From CAVWGP01 sp963754645 (GTDB lineage: Bacteria; Pseudomonadota; Alphaproteobacteria; Bin65): a stretch of DNA of 64,000 nt. Below are positions 52,640 through 63,234 of this stretch, piece after piece (positions within the stretch are counted from its first letter, which is position 1; every line of letters begins with the position of its first letter). Under the pieces are notes generated by a model. The model did no database searches. It saw only the letters and a list, made by a program, of their open reading frames with translations, and was not told the DNA's origin. Both the position numbers and the translations under genes were made by a program. The stretch is from contig CAVWGP010000002.1 of NCBI GenBank assembly GCA_963754645.1, forward strand, positions 62,001 to 126,000. Reading direction: 5' to 3'.

Positions 52640-53278
52640 ATGCCCGACTCTCCAGCCGATGACCTCGGTGACCGTTTCGCCCGCGTCACCGCGCGGATCG
52701 ATCAGGCCAACAGCGCCGATCCAAACCACGAGGTTGTCGACGGCACGGATTTTCCCAGCTCGCTCGTTTACGCCAAGCGTATGACGCGATGGCTCGCCCA
52801 AATTGCGCCGGAAGCGTCTGAAGAGCTGCGCATCGCGGTCCGCGCCCAGCACCTTGAACGCTGGAAGATACCGCGCAACTCCTATCCCGACGGCCGTGCC
52901 GGCTACCTGCGGTGGCGCTCTTGCCTCGCCGAGCGCCACGCTGAATTGGTGGCCGCGATGATGCTGGCGGAAGACTACGGGCCGGATCAAATTGACAAAG
53001 TCAAGTCCCTGGTTCGAAAACGCAATCTCCGAGTGGATGCGGAGGCGCAGGCGCTCGAGGATGTGGCTTGCCTGGTTTTCTTGGAGAACCATCTTGCCGA
53101 CTTCGCGGCCAAGCAGCCCGGCGACAAAATGGCCGACATTGTTGCGAAAACGTGGCGAAAGATGTCGCCGATGGGTCGCAAGGCCGCTGCGACGCTGGCG
53201 CTACCCGACGCGGTACGATCATTGATGAGTCGCGTGCCCTGTGCCTACCGAGAATTGGACTCGCCGTGGACAGATTGA
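52640..53278 (+). CDS. DUF4202 family protein, C-terminus altered by an IS end
   Basis: 212 residues from ATG at 52640. DRFARVTARIDQANSADPNH, FPSSLVYAKRMTRWLAQIAPEASEELRIAVRAQHLERWKIPRNSYPDGRAGYLRWRSCLAERHAE and ALEDVACLVFLENHLADFAAK match the DUF4202 family, with its AQHxxRW and Y-WR-L motifs. Function unknown. The final 13 residues (CAYRELDSPWTD) are encoded by the IS sequence that begins at 53240, so the natural end has been replaced. Follows the siroheme-type gene directly. Confidence 0.82.
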   Translation: MPDSPADDLGDRFARVTARIDQANSADPNHEVVDGTDFPSSLVYAKRMTRWLAQIAPEASEELRIAVRAQHLERWKIPRNSYPDGRAGYLRWRSCLAERHAELVAAMMLAEDYGPDQIDKVKSLVRKRNLRVDAEAQALEDVACLVFLENHLADFAAKQPGDKMADIVAKTWRKMSPMGRKAAATLALPDAVRSLMSRVPCAYRELDSPWTD

Positions 53279-53661
53279 TTTTGATCGCTAAGCGTCCATT
53301 CGATGCTGCGCTTTTTCAGCTTGCTATTCGGCCTGATCGCGGCGCGGCCTAAGTCAAGGGCTCGGCTTGAGGCTGAGATCCTCGTCCTCAGTCATCAGTT
53401 GGGCATACTTCGCCGGCAGATGCCCAAGCACCTCGCGCGGAACGGCCTGGATCGCCTGCTTTTCGTTTGGATCTATTGGGTGTTTCCATCCGTCGTCCGC
53501 GCCGTCGCGGTCATCCGACCTGAGACGATCATGCGATGGCACCGAGCCGGGTTCCGGTCCTGTTGGCGTTGGCGATCACGGCCACGTTGGGGCCGCCCAA
53601 AGGCGCTGCTCGTGCTTCGCCGGTTCATTCGCGAGATGAGCCTCGACAACCCGCTTTGGGG
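53240..53661 (+). mobile_element. IS remnant (type A): left end and transposase N-terminal half
   Basis: TGTGCCTACCGAGAATTGGA marks the left end; 108 bp match 2812-2919. A transposase start at 53303 reads MLRFFSLLFGLIAARPKSRA, then LSHQLGILRRQMPKHLARNGLDRLLFVW, VIRPETIMRWHRAGFRSCWRWRSRPRWGRPK and IREMSLDNPLWG. It is cut off at 53662 by the CTGTCCCT element, so the integrase core is absent. Confidence 0.8.
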
Positions 53662-54072
53662 CTGTCCCTGTCGCAAATTCAGTTTGCCGAGGCAGAGCCT
53701 GAACTCGCCTTGCGACCAACTCAGCGGCCTGTACGTGTACGGGCCGCTTATTCTAAGCTTTGTTCGGACATTTGCCCCAATTGTCGCGGATGGAATAAAC
53801 GGTAGCCACAACCGGTGCCGCCAACGCGACGACAGAATCCAAAGCAATCGATCCGACGTACGAAAGCACGGGCGTCGGGTTCTATTGCGCTGCAGCACAG
53901 CGACTTGGTGGCGGAGCGCAATTACCTCCATGATCAGCGCGGTGCGCGCCCGAAATTCCGCTCGCGCGGCGCCAACCGCATCACGCAGCGACCTCCACAT
54001 GTGGGTCAGGCTATTCTTGAATGACCAAAATCGTCCACGAATCACTTCGGATCAGGTTTTGAGAAGGGACAG
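53662..54072 (-). mobile_element. Internally deleted IS with CTGTCCCT/AGGGACAG ends, copy c
   Basis: 411 bp. The left 149 bp match the repeats at 12721 and 28901. The right 260 bp (53815-54072) match 29429-29688 nearly base for base, including GGTTTTGAGAAGGGACAG. The minus strand encodes only the transposase N-terminus (SFKNSLTHMWRSLRDAVGAARAEFRARTALIMEVIALRHQVAV). It has inserted into the type-A remnant. Shorter than copy b, it has the structure of a MITE-like deletion derivative. Confidence 0.75.
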
Positions 54073-54119
54073 CGTCCGCGCGATCTCCACCGCCAATACA
54101 GGCGAAAGCCTGCGCGGTG

Positions 54120-54362
54120 CTATCGCACAAGCCTATCAGGGCGAATGATCAGGGTGGCCGCACGGATCGACGGCAACAGCCGATAGAGCCAGACGTAGAA
54201 AAGGCGGTCGCTGTTCGAGAGCCGGATCCGGCCGCGCAGTTTGCATCGCAGCACGACGATCCGCTGTCCGAGCGCCGCGTTCTCCGCCTTGATGGATAGC
54301 TTCGATCGAAGCGACGGGGCCAGGAGAGCCAGCAGCAGGCGGATCGGAGCAATCATCGCCAC
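54120..54362 (-). pseudogene. Third transposase fragment, N-terminal part
   Basis: 80 codons: MAMIAPIRLLLALLAPSLRS, then IKAENAALGQRIVVLRCKLRGRIRLSNSDRLFYVWLYRLLPSI and IIRPDRLVR. The AENAALxxQxxVLRRK and NxDRLFxVxLYRxxPS pattern is the N-terminal region of rve-type IS transposases, distinct from the two others here. Truncated by the sequence to its left. Confidence 0.7.
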
Positions 54363-54484
54363 CGACGCTGACCGAATTCATCACCGAGTCGAATCGGATG
54401 AAATTTCCGATACACACAGCCCACAAGGGCGTGGAAAAGAATCGATTGCGGGACACACTTGCAAGCGGATTTTCATTTCGCCCA

Positions 54485-56111
<1,627 letters not shown>

Positions 56112-56201
56112 GGTGCATTCGTTCCCTGAAAGACCGCCAAGCTGCGGGTTGCTCGAATAAACATCGCGATCGAAAGTTAGCGGCTGGCGCTCATGCCGGA
56201 A

Positions 56202-56215
56202 TTGATCCCGGTCAA
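56202..56215. promoter_or_regulatory. FNR-type box TTGATCCCGGTCAA upstream of groEL
   Basis: Dyad TTGAT-N4-GTCAA, 91 bp before the groEL ATG, between the arcC stop and groEL. Suggests that this chaperonin is made under oxygen limitation or NO. Confidence 0.65.
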
Positions 56216-56224
56216 ATTCACCGC

Positions 56225-57151
56225 TTAGCGGTGTTCGATCGGCACGTCGCCCGGCAGGATCGTCGTCCCCGCTCGACCGGCCAAGATGTCGCCGCAGTCG
56301 CCGATGGCGCCGATCGCGGCAGACCGGCGCGTGCGGCCGACAAATCGGCATGCCGCCTTGACTTTCGGTCCCATGCTTCCGGCCTCGAATTCCAATGCGG
56401 CAAGACTGGCACATCCGGCGTTGCGAATCGGCCCCGCTGCCGGCGTTGGCCAGCCGAGATAGACGGCGTCGACATCGGTCAGCAGCAGCAGGCGATCCGC
56501 GGCAAGTTCGATCGCCAAGAGTGCGGAGGTCAGATCCTTGTCGATCACCGCCTCGACGCCGCGCCATGCACCATCGGGCTCGACCGCCACGGGAATCCCG
56601 CCGCCACCGGCGCAGATGACCACGGCGCCTCCGTTCAACAGCAAGCGGATTGCCGCGATTTCGCGGATCGCGACGGGTTCGGGCGATGGAACAACGCGCC
56701 GCATGTGTTCCGCATCGGGGACGAATTGCCAATGACGCTCGCTCGCGAGTTGAGCGGCCTCCGTCGCCGCATAGAGAGGCCCGATCGGCTTGGTCGGATT
56801 TGCCAAAGCTGGATCCGCCGGATTGACGACGACTTGCGTCAGCACGGTCGCAATCGGGCGGCCCGGCAAGAGCGGTGCCAGGGCGCGCTCGATTAGATAG
56901 CCGATCATGCCTTGGCTTTCGGCGCCGAGCAGATCCAGCGGGTAGGCCGGAACCGGCCGATAAGCCTCCGCCTGCAATGCCAAGAGGCCGATCTGCGGCC
57001 CATTGCCGTGAGTGATGACGAGCCGGTGATCGCGGGCCAGCGGCGCCAGCGCCGCTGCTGCCGCGGCAACGTTGCGGCGCTGGGTTTCGGCGTCGAGGCC
57101 TTCGCCGCGCCGCAGCAGGGCATTGCCGCCGAGCGCGGCCACGATCAGCAT
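56225..57151 (-). CDS. arcC: Carbamate kinase
   Basis: 308 residues. IVAALGGNALLRRGE, ITHGNGPQIGLLALQAEA, DLLGAESQGMIGYLIERAL, VVVNPADPALANPTKPIGPLY, VVPSPEPVAIREIAAIRLLLNGGAVVICAGGGGIPV, EAVIDKDLTSALLAIELAADRLLLLTDVDAVY and GSMGPKVKAACRF: all carbamate-kinase motifs. Makes ATP from carbamoyl phosphate. It overlaps the preceding gene by 7 bp. No arginine deiminase or ornithine transcarbamylase is near, so the carbamoyl phosphate source is open. Fits anaerobic energy conservation. Confidence 0.92.
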   Translation of the reverse strand: MLIVAALGGNALLRRGEGLDAETQRRNVAAAAAALAPLARDHRLVITHGNGPQIGLLALQAEAYRPVPAYPLDLLGAESQGMIGYLIERALAPLLPGRPIATVLTQVVVNPADPALANPTKPIGPLYAATEAAQLASERHWQFVPDAEHMRRVVPSPEPVAIREIAAIRLLLNGGAVVICAGGGGIPVAVEPDGAWRGVEAVIDKDLTSALLAIELAADRLLLLTDVDAVYLGWPTPAAGPIRNAGCASLAALEFEAGSMGPKVKAACRFVGRTRRSAAIGAIGDCGDILAGRAGTTILPGDVPIEHR

Positions 57152-58488
57152 GATCGCCCGCCGCGCGCAAGGAATCGAGCGATCAGGTCCGACAGCTTCG
57201 GCTCGCCGGCGTCGGCATAGTCGTAACGGACGCGAACGTATGGCTTGTCGCCGGCCACGATGGCAGCGGGATCGATCGGCGTTGCCACCACGACGAGATC
57301 AGCCGCGGCGCCCGCAATCGTCCGGCGCAACGCCGCCACTTCGTCCGCGCTATAGCCGACATCCGGCAAAACCGGCCCGATATGCGGATACTGCGCATAG
57401 AGCGCGGCAAGCATTGGGTCGGCGCTCTTTCGCGGATCGACGATCTCGGCGGCACCGAATTTCCTGGCCGCGACAAGGCCGGCACCATAGGGGCGCCCGC
57501 CATGGGTGATCGTCGGCCCATCCTCGACCACGAGAACGCGCTTGCCGCGAATAACATTCGGATTGTCGGGGGTCACGGGCGAAGCGGCGAGTACAAGCGG
57601 CGCATGTCCGTTGATCGCGCGCAGTTCGGCGCCGATTGCCGCGACCGACGCCGGCTCAGCAACGTCGACCTTGTTCAGGACGATGACATCGGCCATGCGC
57701 AAAACCGCTTCGCCCGGATGATAGGCCGCCGCCTGTCCCGGCCTGAGCGCATCGGCCATGACGATGTGCAGGTCGGGACGGAAAAACGGGAAATCGTTGT
57801 TGCCGCCATCCCAAAGGATGATGTCGGCTTCCTGCTCGGCGCGCGCCAAAATCGCAGCATAGTCCACGCCTGCGAATACGATGCTGCCGGCGGCGATGTG
57901 CGGCTCGTATTCCTCGCGCTCCTCGTTCGTGCATTCGGCCGCCGCAAGATCGTTGAACTCGGCGAAACGCTGGAGCCGCTGCCGCGCGAGATCGCCATAG
58001 GGCATTGGATGGCGCACGACGGCCACCCGTCGCCCGGATTGACGCAGGCAATTCGCCACGTAGCGCGCCGTCTGCGACTTGCCGCAGCCGGTCCGAATCG
58101 CGCTGATCGCTATGACGGGTTTGGCCGCGCGCAGCATGGTACGGGCCGGCCCGAGCAAGGCGAAATCGGCGCCCGCGGCAAGGCTGCGCGAGGCGGCGTG
58201 CATCACCGCGGCGTGGGTTACGTCGCTATAGGCGAATACGACGAGATTTGCCTCGTGTGCGCGGCACTGCTCCTCCAAAGCGCTTTCGGGCACGATCGGG
58301 ATACCGTCCGGATAGAGCGGCCCGGCAAGAACGGGCGGATACCGGCGGTCCGCGATGCCGGGAATTTGCGTCGCGGTGAACGCAACGACTTCGACTGCCG
58401 GGTCCGAGCGATAGACGACATTGAAATTGTGAAAGTCGCGGCCCGCCGCACCCATGATGACGATGCGCGTCCTGCCCGCCGGCGCCAT
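57145..58488 (-). CDS. Cyclic 2,3-diphosphoglycerate synthetase-like P-loop GTPase/ATPase
   Basis: 447 residues. RIVIMGAAGRDFHNFNVVYR (NAD-like fold), then VIAISAIRTGCGKSQTARYVANCLRQSGRRVAVVRHPMPYGDL (P-loop GCGKSQ), ILWDGGNNDFPFF, VIVLNKVDVAEP (NKxD, guanine-type specificity) and GPTITHGGRPYGAG. Archaeal relatives include cyclic-2,3-DPG synthetase, but most bacterial members are uncharacterised and sit next to carbamate kinase, as here. A role in nucleotide or carbamoyl metabolism under anoxia is plausible. Confidence 0.75.
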   Translation of the reverse strand: MAPAGRTRIVIMGAAGRDFHNFNVVYRSDPAVEVVAFTATQIPGIADRRYPPVLAGPLYPDGIPIVPESALEEQCRAHEANLVVFAYSDVTHAAVMHAASRSLAAGADFALLGPARTMLRAAKPVIAISAIRTGCGKSQTARYVANCLRQSGRRVAVVRHPMPYGDLARQRLQRFAEFNDLAAAECTNEEREEYEPHIAAGSIVFAGVDYAAILARAEQEADIILWDGGNNDFPFFRPDLHIVMADALRPGQAAAYHPGEAVLRMADVIVLNKVDVAEPASVAAIGAELRAINGHAPLVLAASPVTPDNPNVIRGKRVLVVEDGPTITHGGRPYGAGLVAARKFGAAEIVDPRKSADPMLAALYAQYPHIGPVLPDVGYSADEVAALRRTIAGAAADLVVVATPIDPAAIVAGDKPYVRVRYDYADAGEPKLSDLIARFLARGGRSC

Positions 58489-58545
58489 GCTCGCATGCCC
58501 TCTGTATGACGTCGCGACTTTCCGCCGGATTCACGGCGCAACGTA

Positions 58546-58559
58546 TTGAGCCAAATCAA
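58546..58559. promoter_or_regulatory. FNR-type box TTGAGCCAAATCAA upstream of the GTPase-arcC pair
   Basis: TTGA-N6-TCAA, 58 bp before the ATG at 58488 (minus strand). The left half has G in place of C/T after TTGA, so the match is slightly weaker than the other five. Confidence 0.55.
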
Positions 58560-58618
58560 GCAGCCGGAAGCGCCATTACCTTGCCCTTGGCGACATTTTG
58601 AAGCGGCGCGGAACTCGC

Positions 58619-59827
58619 CTATTGCGCCGCTCGAACACGCACGCCAGCGCTCACACGATCGCTGGGATAAACGATAACTTGATCGCCCGGCTTGAGCCCG
58701 TCCAAGACTTCGGCCTCGGCCGTGCCGCGGCGCCCGATCACGATTCTCCGGCTGACGGCGCGCCCATCGGTCACGGCCAACACCGTCCAATCCTCACGCA
58801 GACGAAACAGCGCGCCGAGCGGCACCTTGACGGCACCGTCGCGGACAAAGGTCTCGATTGCGATTTCGACCCTGAAGCCATCGCCGAGGGCCGGCCGCTC
58901 ATCGGGCGCACTTAGGATGTCGATCACGACATTGACACGCTGCTCTTCGATGCCGAGCGAGGATATTTTGGTAAAGGCGCCAGGCTCGACTCGGCGGACG
59001 CGGCCTTGCAGCGGCGCCGGCGATCCCCAGCCCGTCACCCGAACGGCGGCGCCGGGCCGCACGCGAACGGCGTCCTGCGTCAGCAAATCGGCGATGATCT
59101 CGAGATCGCTGGTATCGGCCAGCTCGATGAGCGGCGCGCCGAGTGTGACCGCCGCGGCGCTCTCCTGATTGACTTTGATCACACGTCCGGAAATCGGCGC
59201 CCGTATCTCGAAAACGGCGTCCGCCTCGCTTGCACTGTCGGATGGGGGCGCGCGGCGCAGCCTTTCCAGGGCGGCCTTGGCCACGCCGACGTCGTGCTCG
59301 GCCGCGTGCTGCTCGGCCTTGGCTAGATCGAGCTCGCGTTGGCGGAGCCGTGCCTCAAGCTCCGCCTGTTCGCGGCGCGCCGCCGCGATCGTGCCGCGCT
59401 CAAATAGGGTCTGCGCGCGCCTCAAGTCGATTTCGGCTTGATCGCGCGCCGCCAGGGCGCGGGCAAAGGATGCATTCGCTGCCTGCAGCTTGGCCTCTGC
59501 CGCGCCCAAGCGCCCTGTGAGTTCGCGCTCGGTGCGCGCATCGTATAGCGCCGGCAGATTTGGTCGAATTGCGACGATGAGCTGGCCGGATTGGATCAAA
59601 TCGCCGGGCTTGAGCACGATGCGTTCGGTGATCCCGGCGAGAGGCGCCGAAACGACGTAGCGCTCGCGCACGCGCGTCTTGCCTTCGTCGTCCACCGTCT
59701 CGCGCAGCGTGCCGGCGCTTACGACGGCAATCTCCGCCGTGATCGGGCGAGGCATCGCGAGCCAATAGGCGAGGCCGATAGACGCGAGTCCGGCAAGCGC
59801 AATTGCACTGCTTCGTTTCCAGCTCAT
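58619..59827 (-). CDS. HlyD/RND-type periplasmic adaptor (membrane fusion protein)
   Basis: 402 residues. N-terminal TM (AIALAGLASIGLAYWLA), barrel/lipoyl half-motifs (VVSAPLAGITERIVLKPGD and FEIRAPISGRVIKVNQES) and a long alpha-helical hairpin (residues about 95-195, rich in AEAKLQ and AEQHAA repeats). C-terminal KVPLGALFRLREDWTVLAVTDGRAVSRRIVIGRRG. Bridges an ABC exporter to the outer membrane. Last gene of the chaB-ABC-FtsX operon. Confidence 0.88.
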   Translation of the reverse strand: MSWKRSSAIALAGLASIGLAYWLAMPRPITAEIAVVSAGTLRETVDDEGKTRVRERYVVSAPLAGITERIVLKPGDLIQSGQLIVAIRPNLPALYDARTERELTGRLGAAEAKLQAANASFARALAARDQAEIDLRRAQTLFERGTIAAARREQAELEARLRQRELDLAKAEQHAAEHDVGVAKAALERLRRAPPSDSASEADAVFEIRAPISGRVIKVNQESAAAVTLGAPLIELADTSDLEIIADLLTQDAVRVRPGAAVRVTGWGSPAPLQGRVRRVEPGAFTKISSLGIEEQRVNVVIDILSAPDERPALGDGFRVEIAIETFVRDGAVKVPLGALFRLREDWTVLAVTDGRAVSRRIVIGRRGTAEAEVLDGLKPGDQVIVYPSDRVSAGVRVRAAQ

Positions 59828-59831
59828 GGGA

Positions 59832-62191
59832 TCACTCGCGAGTCTTGAGCACGGCGATCAGATCGAGTCGGCCGAGTTCGCGGCTAATGATCGCGACGCT
59901 GAGTGCGCCGGCGGCCAACACCGCGCCCACGGCGATGACGTAAGTCGATGGCGAAATCGCGACCGGAATCGCGAAACTGTCGCTTTGATGCGCGGCAATG
60001 ACGCCGACAACGGCCCAGTGGGAAAGTTCGATGCCGAGCGGCAGCGCGAGCGCGAGTTCGATCGCGAGCTGGCCGAGCAGGTTTGCGAGGATCTCGCCGC
60101 GCGTGAAGCCGATGATGCGCAGGCTCGCCAGCTCCCAGGCGCGCTCGGCCAGCGCGATGCGCGCATTGTTGTAAATGACCCCGACCGCGACGGTCAGCGC
60201 AAAGCCCGTGAAAATCGCGCTGAAGACGAGGATGAGCCACATCGTCGTTTCGATGAAGCGGCGAACGGCATCGCGGCGCGCCGAGACCGAGGTGATCTTG
60301 GGCGTTTCCTTGAAGCGCTTGTGCAGCGCGGCCAGCATCGCCGGATCGGCGCGGATCGCAGCACCATTCATCGCGGGCGCCTCGCCGAGCAGATGATGCA
60401 GCGCGCCGATTTCCATGCGTGCCGCAAGACCGATAAATTCCTGCGACAAGCCTGCGACGATCGCTTCGCGCACCGGCCGTTTGCCATCGAGAACTTCGAT
60501 CGTCACGCGGTCGCCCGGCGCCACGCCGAGATTGGCCCCAAGCCGCTCGGTGAGCAGGATGCCGGACGTCGGCGGGCGAAGCGGCTTGAAATTCGTATCG
60601 AGAGGGCGGTGAAGTTCGGATTGCTCGGACATGCCCTCAAGCACGGTGCGTGTTGTACGATGGCCGGCCCGCAGGCGGACCGGCACCGCACGGTGGGGCT
60701 CGATCCGAAGAATTCCGGGGTAGGCTGCGAGCGTAAAGCGCGCCCGATCCGGGACCGGCTCGGCAAAGCCGATCGCGAGCGTGCTTCGATCGGCGAGGCC
60801 GAAGGCGACGTCGACCATCAGATCGATCGCATCGCGCCAGAACAGGCCCAGCACGATGATCGGCAATGCCGAAGCGAGCGCGACGATGCTCATAAGCGAG
60901 CGCCACGGCCGATCCAGCATGGGACGCAGGACCATCAAAAGCCGTGCCGGCAGCCGGCGGAACAGGCGCGTACGGTCAAGCCAGCCTTGCTGAAACGCGG
61001 CGGGGGCGGGCGGCCGCATTGCCTCGGCCGGCGGTAGGCGGGAAATTCGGCGCGCCGCACTCCACGCCGCCAAGGCGCCGACCGTGGCGCTGAGCGCAAT
61101 GACGACGAATAGCGGCCAAAGCTCAAAGCGGAAGTTCAAATCCGGAAAGCGGAAAAACGGCGCGTAGCTTCGGGTCATCGCATCGCCGAATATGTTGCCC
61201 AGTCCGATTCCGGCCGCCGTGCCGCCGCCGACGATGACGGCAGCAAACTTCATATAGTGGGCGGCGATGCGCCGGTCGGAATAGCCGAGCGCTTTCAGTG
61301 TCGCGATCTGCCCGCGCTGCGCGGCGACGGCACGACCGAGCACGACAATGAGCAGAAAGGCGGCGACGCACATTAGGATCACTGGGATGGTCGATGCCAT
61401 GAAGCCCTGCTGCTCCAGCTCGTCGGCGATGAATCGCGCCGACGCTTGGTCGTCGCGGCCGACCGCGCCCAGTCCGCCATAGCGCGCCAGGAGACGATCG
61501 ATCGCGTCGATCACCGGTTCCTTGCGCGCGCCAGGGGCGAGGCGCAGGCTCAGATCGTTGAACGCGCCTTCCAAATCGAAGGCGCGTGCGGCAGCTTGGC
61601 GGCGCATCCAGAAGATGCCGAACCGCCGGTCGTCCGGCACCTCCCCGTAGCCGCGCACCGCGTAGATGTATTCGGGCGAGTTCCCGGTGCCGACCAGGCG
61701 GAGCTTTTGTTTTTTGCCGTTGAGCACCGCATGAACATGATCCCCCAGGCGAAGCTGCCGCGCCTTGAAAAATGCTTCGTTGACGAGCGCCTCGTCGGAC
61801 CGGCCGGCCTCGGGAAACCGGCCCTGGACAAGATGGACGCGGTTGAGTCGAGCCTCGCCGCGATCCGGCAGCGACACGAACCGGCCGGTGATCGTCACGG
61901 CTTCGCCAGGCACGTCAAGGATGGCGTCGAACACCACGCGCAATTCGGCATCAGCGACACCGGCGATCTCAGCGGCGCGCCGCGCGATATGCTCGGGCGC
62001 CCGCTTCACGCCGACGAAGAGATGGGCAAAACGCGCCTCCTCGTAATATTCGCGCTGCGCCGCCGCGAGCGATAAATAGGTCCCCATCGCCGCCAGAAAC
62101 CCGGCAATGCCGCAAGCCACGACCGCGCCGATCGTTGTGGCTTGGCCCTTCATGCGTCGGAGGTCGCGCAGCAGCTTGCGGTCGAGCGCCG

Positions 62192-62198
<7 letters not shown>
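59832..62198 (-). CDS. ABC exporter permease, FtsX/MacB-type, two FtsX domains
   Basis: 788 residues, about 8 TM with large periplasmic loops. N-terminal cytoplasmic/TM anchor (RMKGQATTIGAVVACGIAGFLAAMGTYLSLAAAQREYYEEARF), FtsX repeats around LKALGYSDRRIAAHYMKFAAVIVGGGTAAGIGLGNIFG and LASLRIIGFTRGEILANLLGQLAIELALALPLGIEL. The two repeats are symmetric halves. 7-bp overlap with the ATPase. Together with the HlyD-like adaptor this resembles DevBCA-type exporters of lipids or small peptides. Confidence 0.88.
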
Positions 62199-62904
<706 letters not shown>

Positions 62905-62908
<4 letters not shown>

Positions 62909-63117
62909 GGCGACTCGGCCCAAATATCGTTCTTCTTTCGGTAGCGTTTTTTGACCGCGGCCCAGGCGATGCGGTGGCAGCACGCATCGCGCTCCGGCCC
63001 GGTGCCGCGATAGCCGCGCCATGCGCTGTTGAACGACTCGCGGTAGATATCCTGCGCATGCGCCGGAAGCACGCGCTGCACCCCAGGCGGCAGCTCTCGT
63101 TTGTTTCGATACGGCAT
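62905..63117 (-). CDS. ChaB family protein
   Basis: 70 residues from ATG at 63117. MPYRNKRELPPGVQRVLPAH, AQDIYRESFNSAWRGY, then AWAAVKKRYRK. ChaB is a small regulator or partner of the ChaA cation antiporter in E. coli, with a structure of three helices; its molecular role is poorly known. Here it is the first gene of the exporter operon. Confidence 0.85.
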
Positions 63118-63166
63118 GCTCACCTCGCTCGCAAAGCAAGGCTCCGTCACGGCGGCCAAGCCGGCC

Positions 63167-63180
63167 TTGATATGGCTCAA
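63167..63180. promoter_or_regulatory. FNR-type box TTGATATGGCTCAA between chaB and malic enzyme
   Basis: Dyad TTGA-N6-TCAA in the 117-bp divergent gap, 50 bp from chaB and 55 bp from malic enzyme. May control both. Confidence 0.6.
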
Positions 63181-63234
63181 GTCGGGTATTGGCGCGGCGC
63201 GCGAAGCTGCTTCGCCAGCCCGGACGGCATCGCG

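Noticed and set aside
59826..61037. 400-codon plus-strand frame opposite the FtsX permease
   Set aside because: Composition is typical of an antisense shadow in GC-rich DNA, while the minus strand encodes clear membrane repeats.
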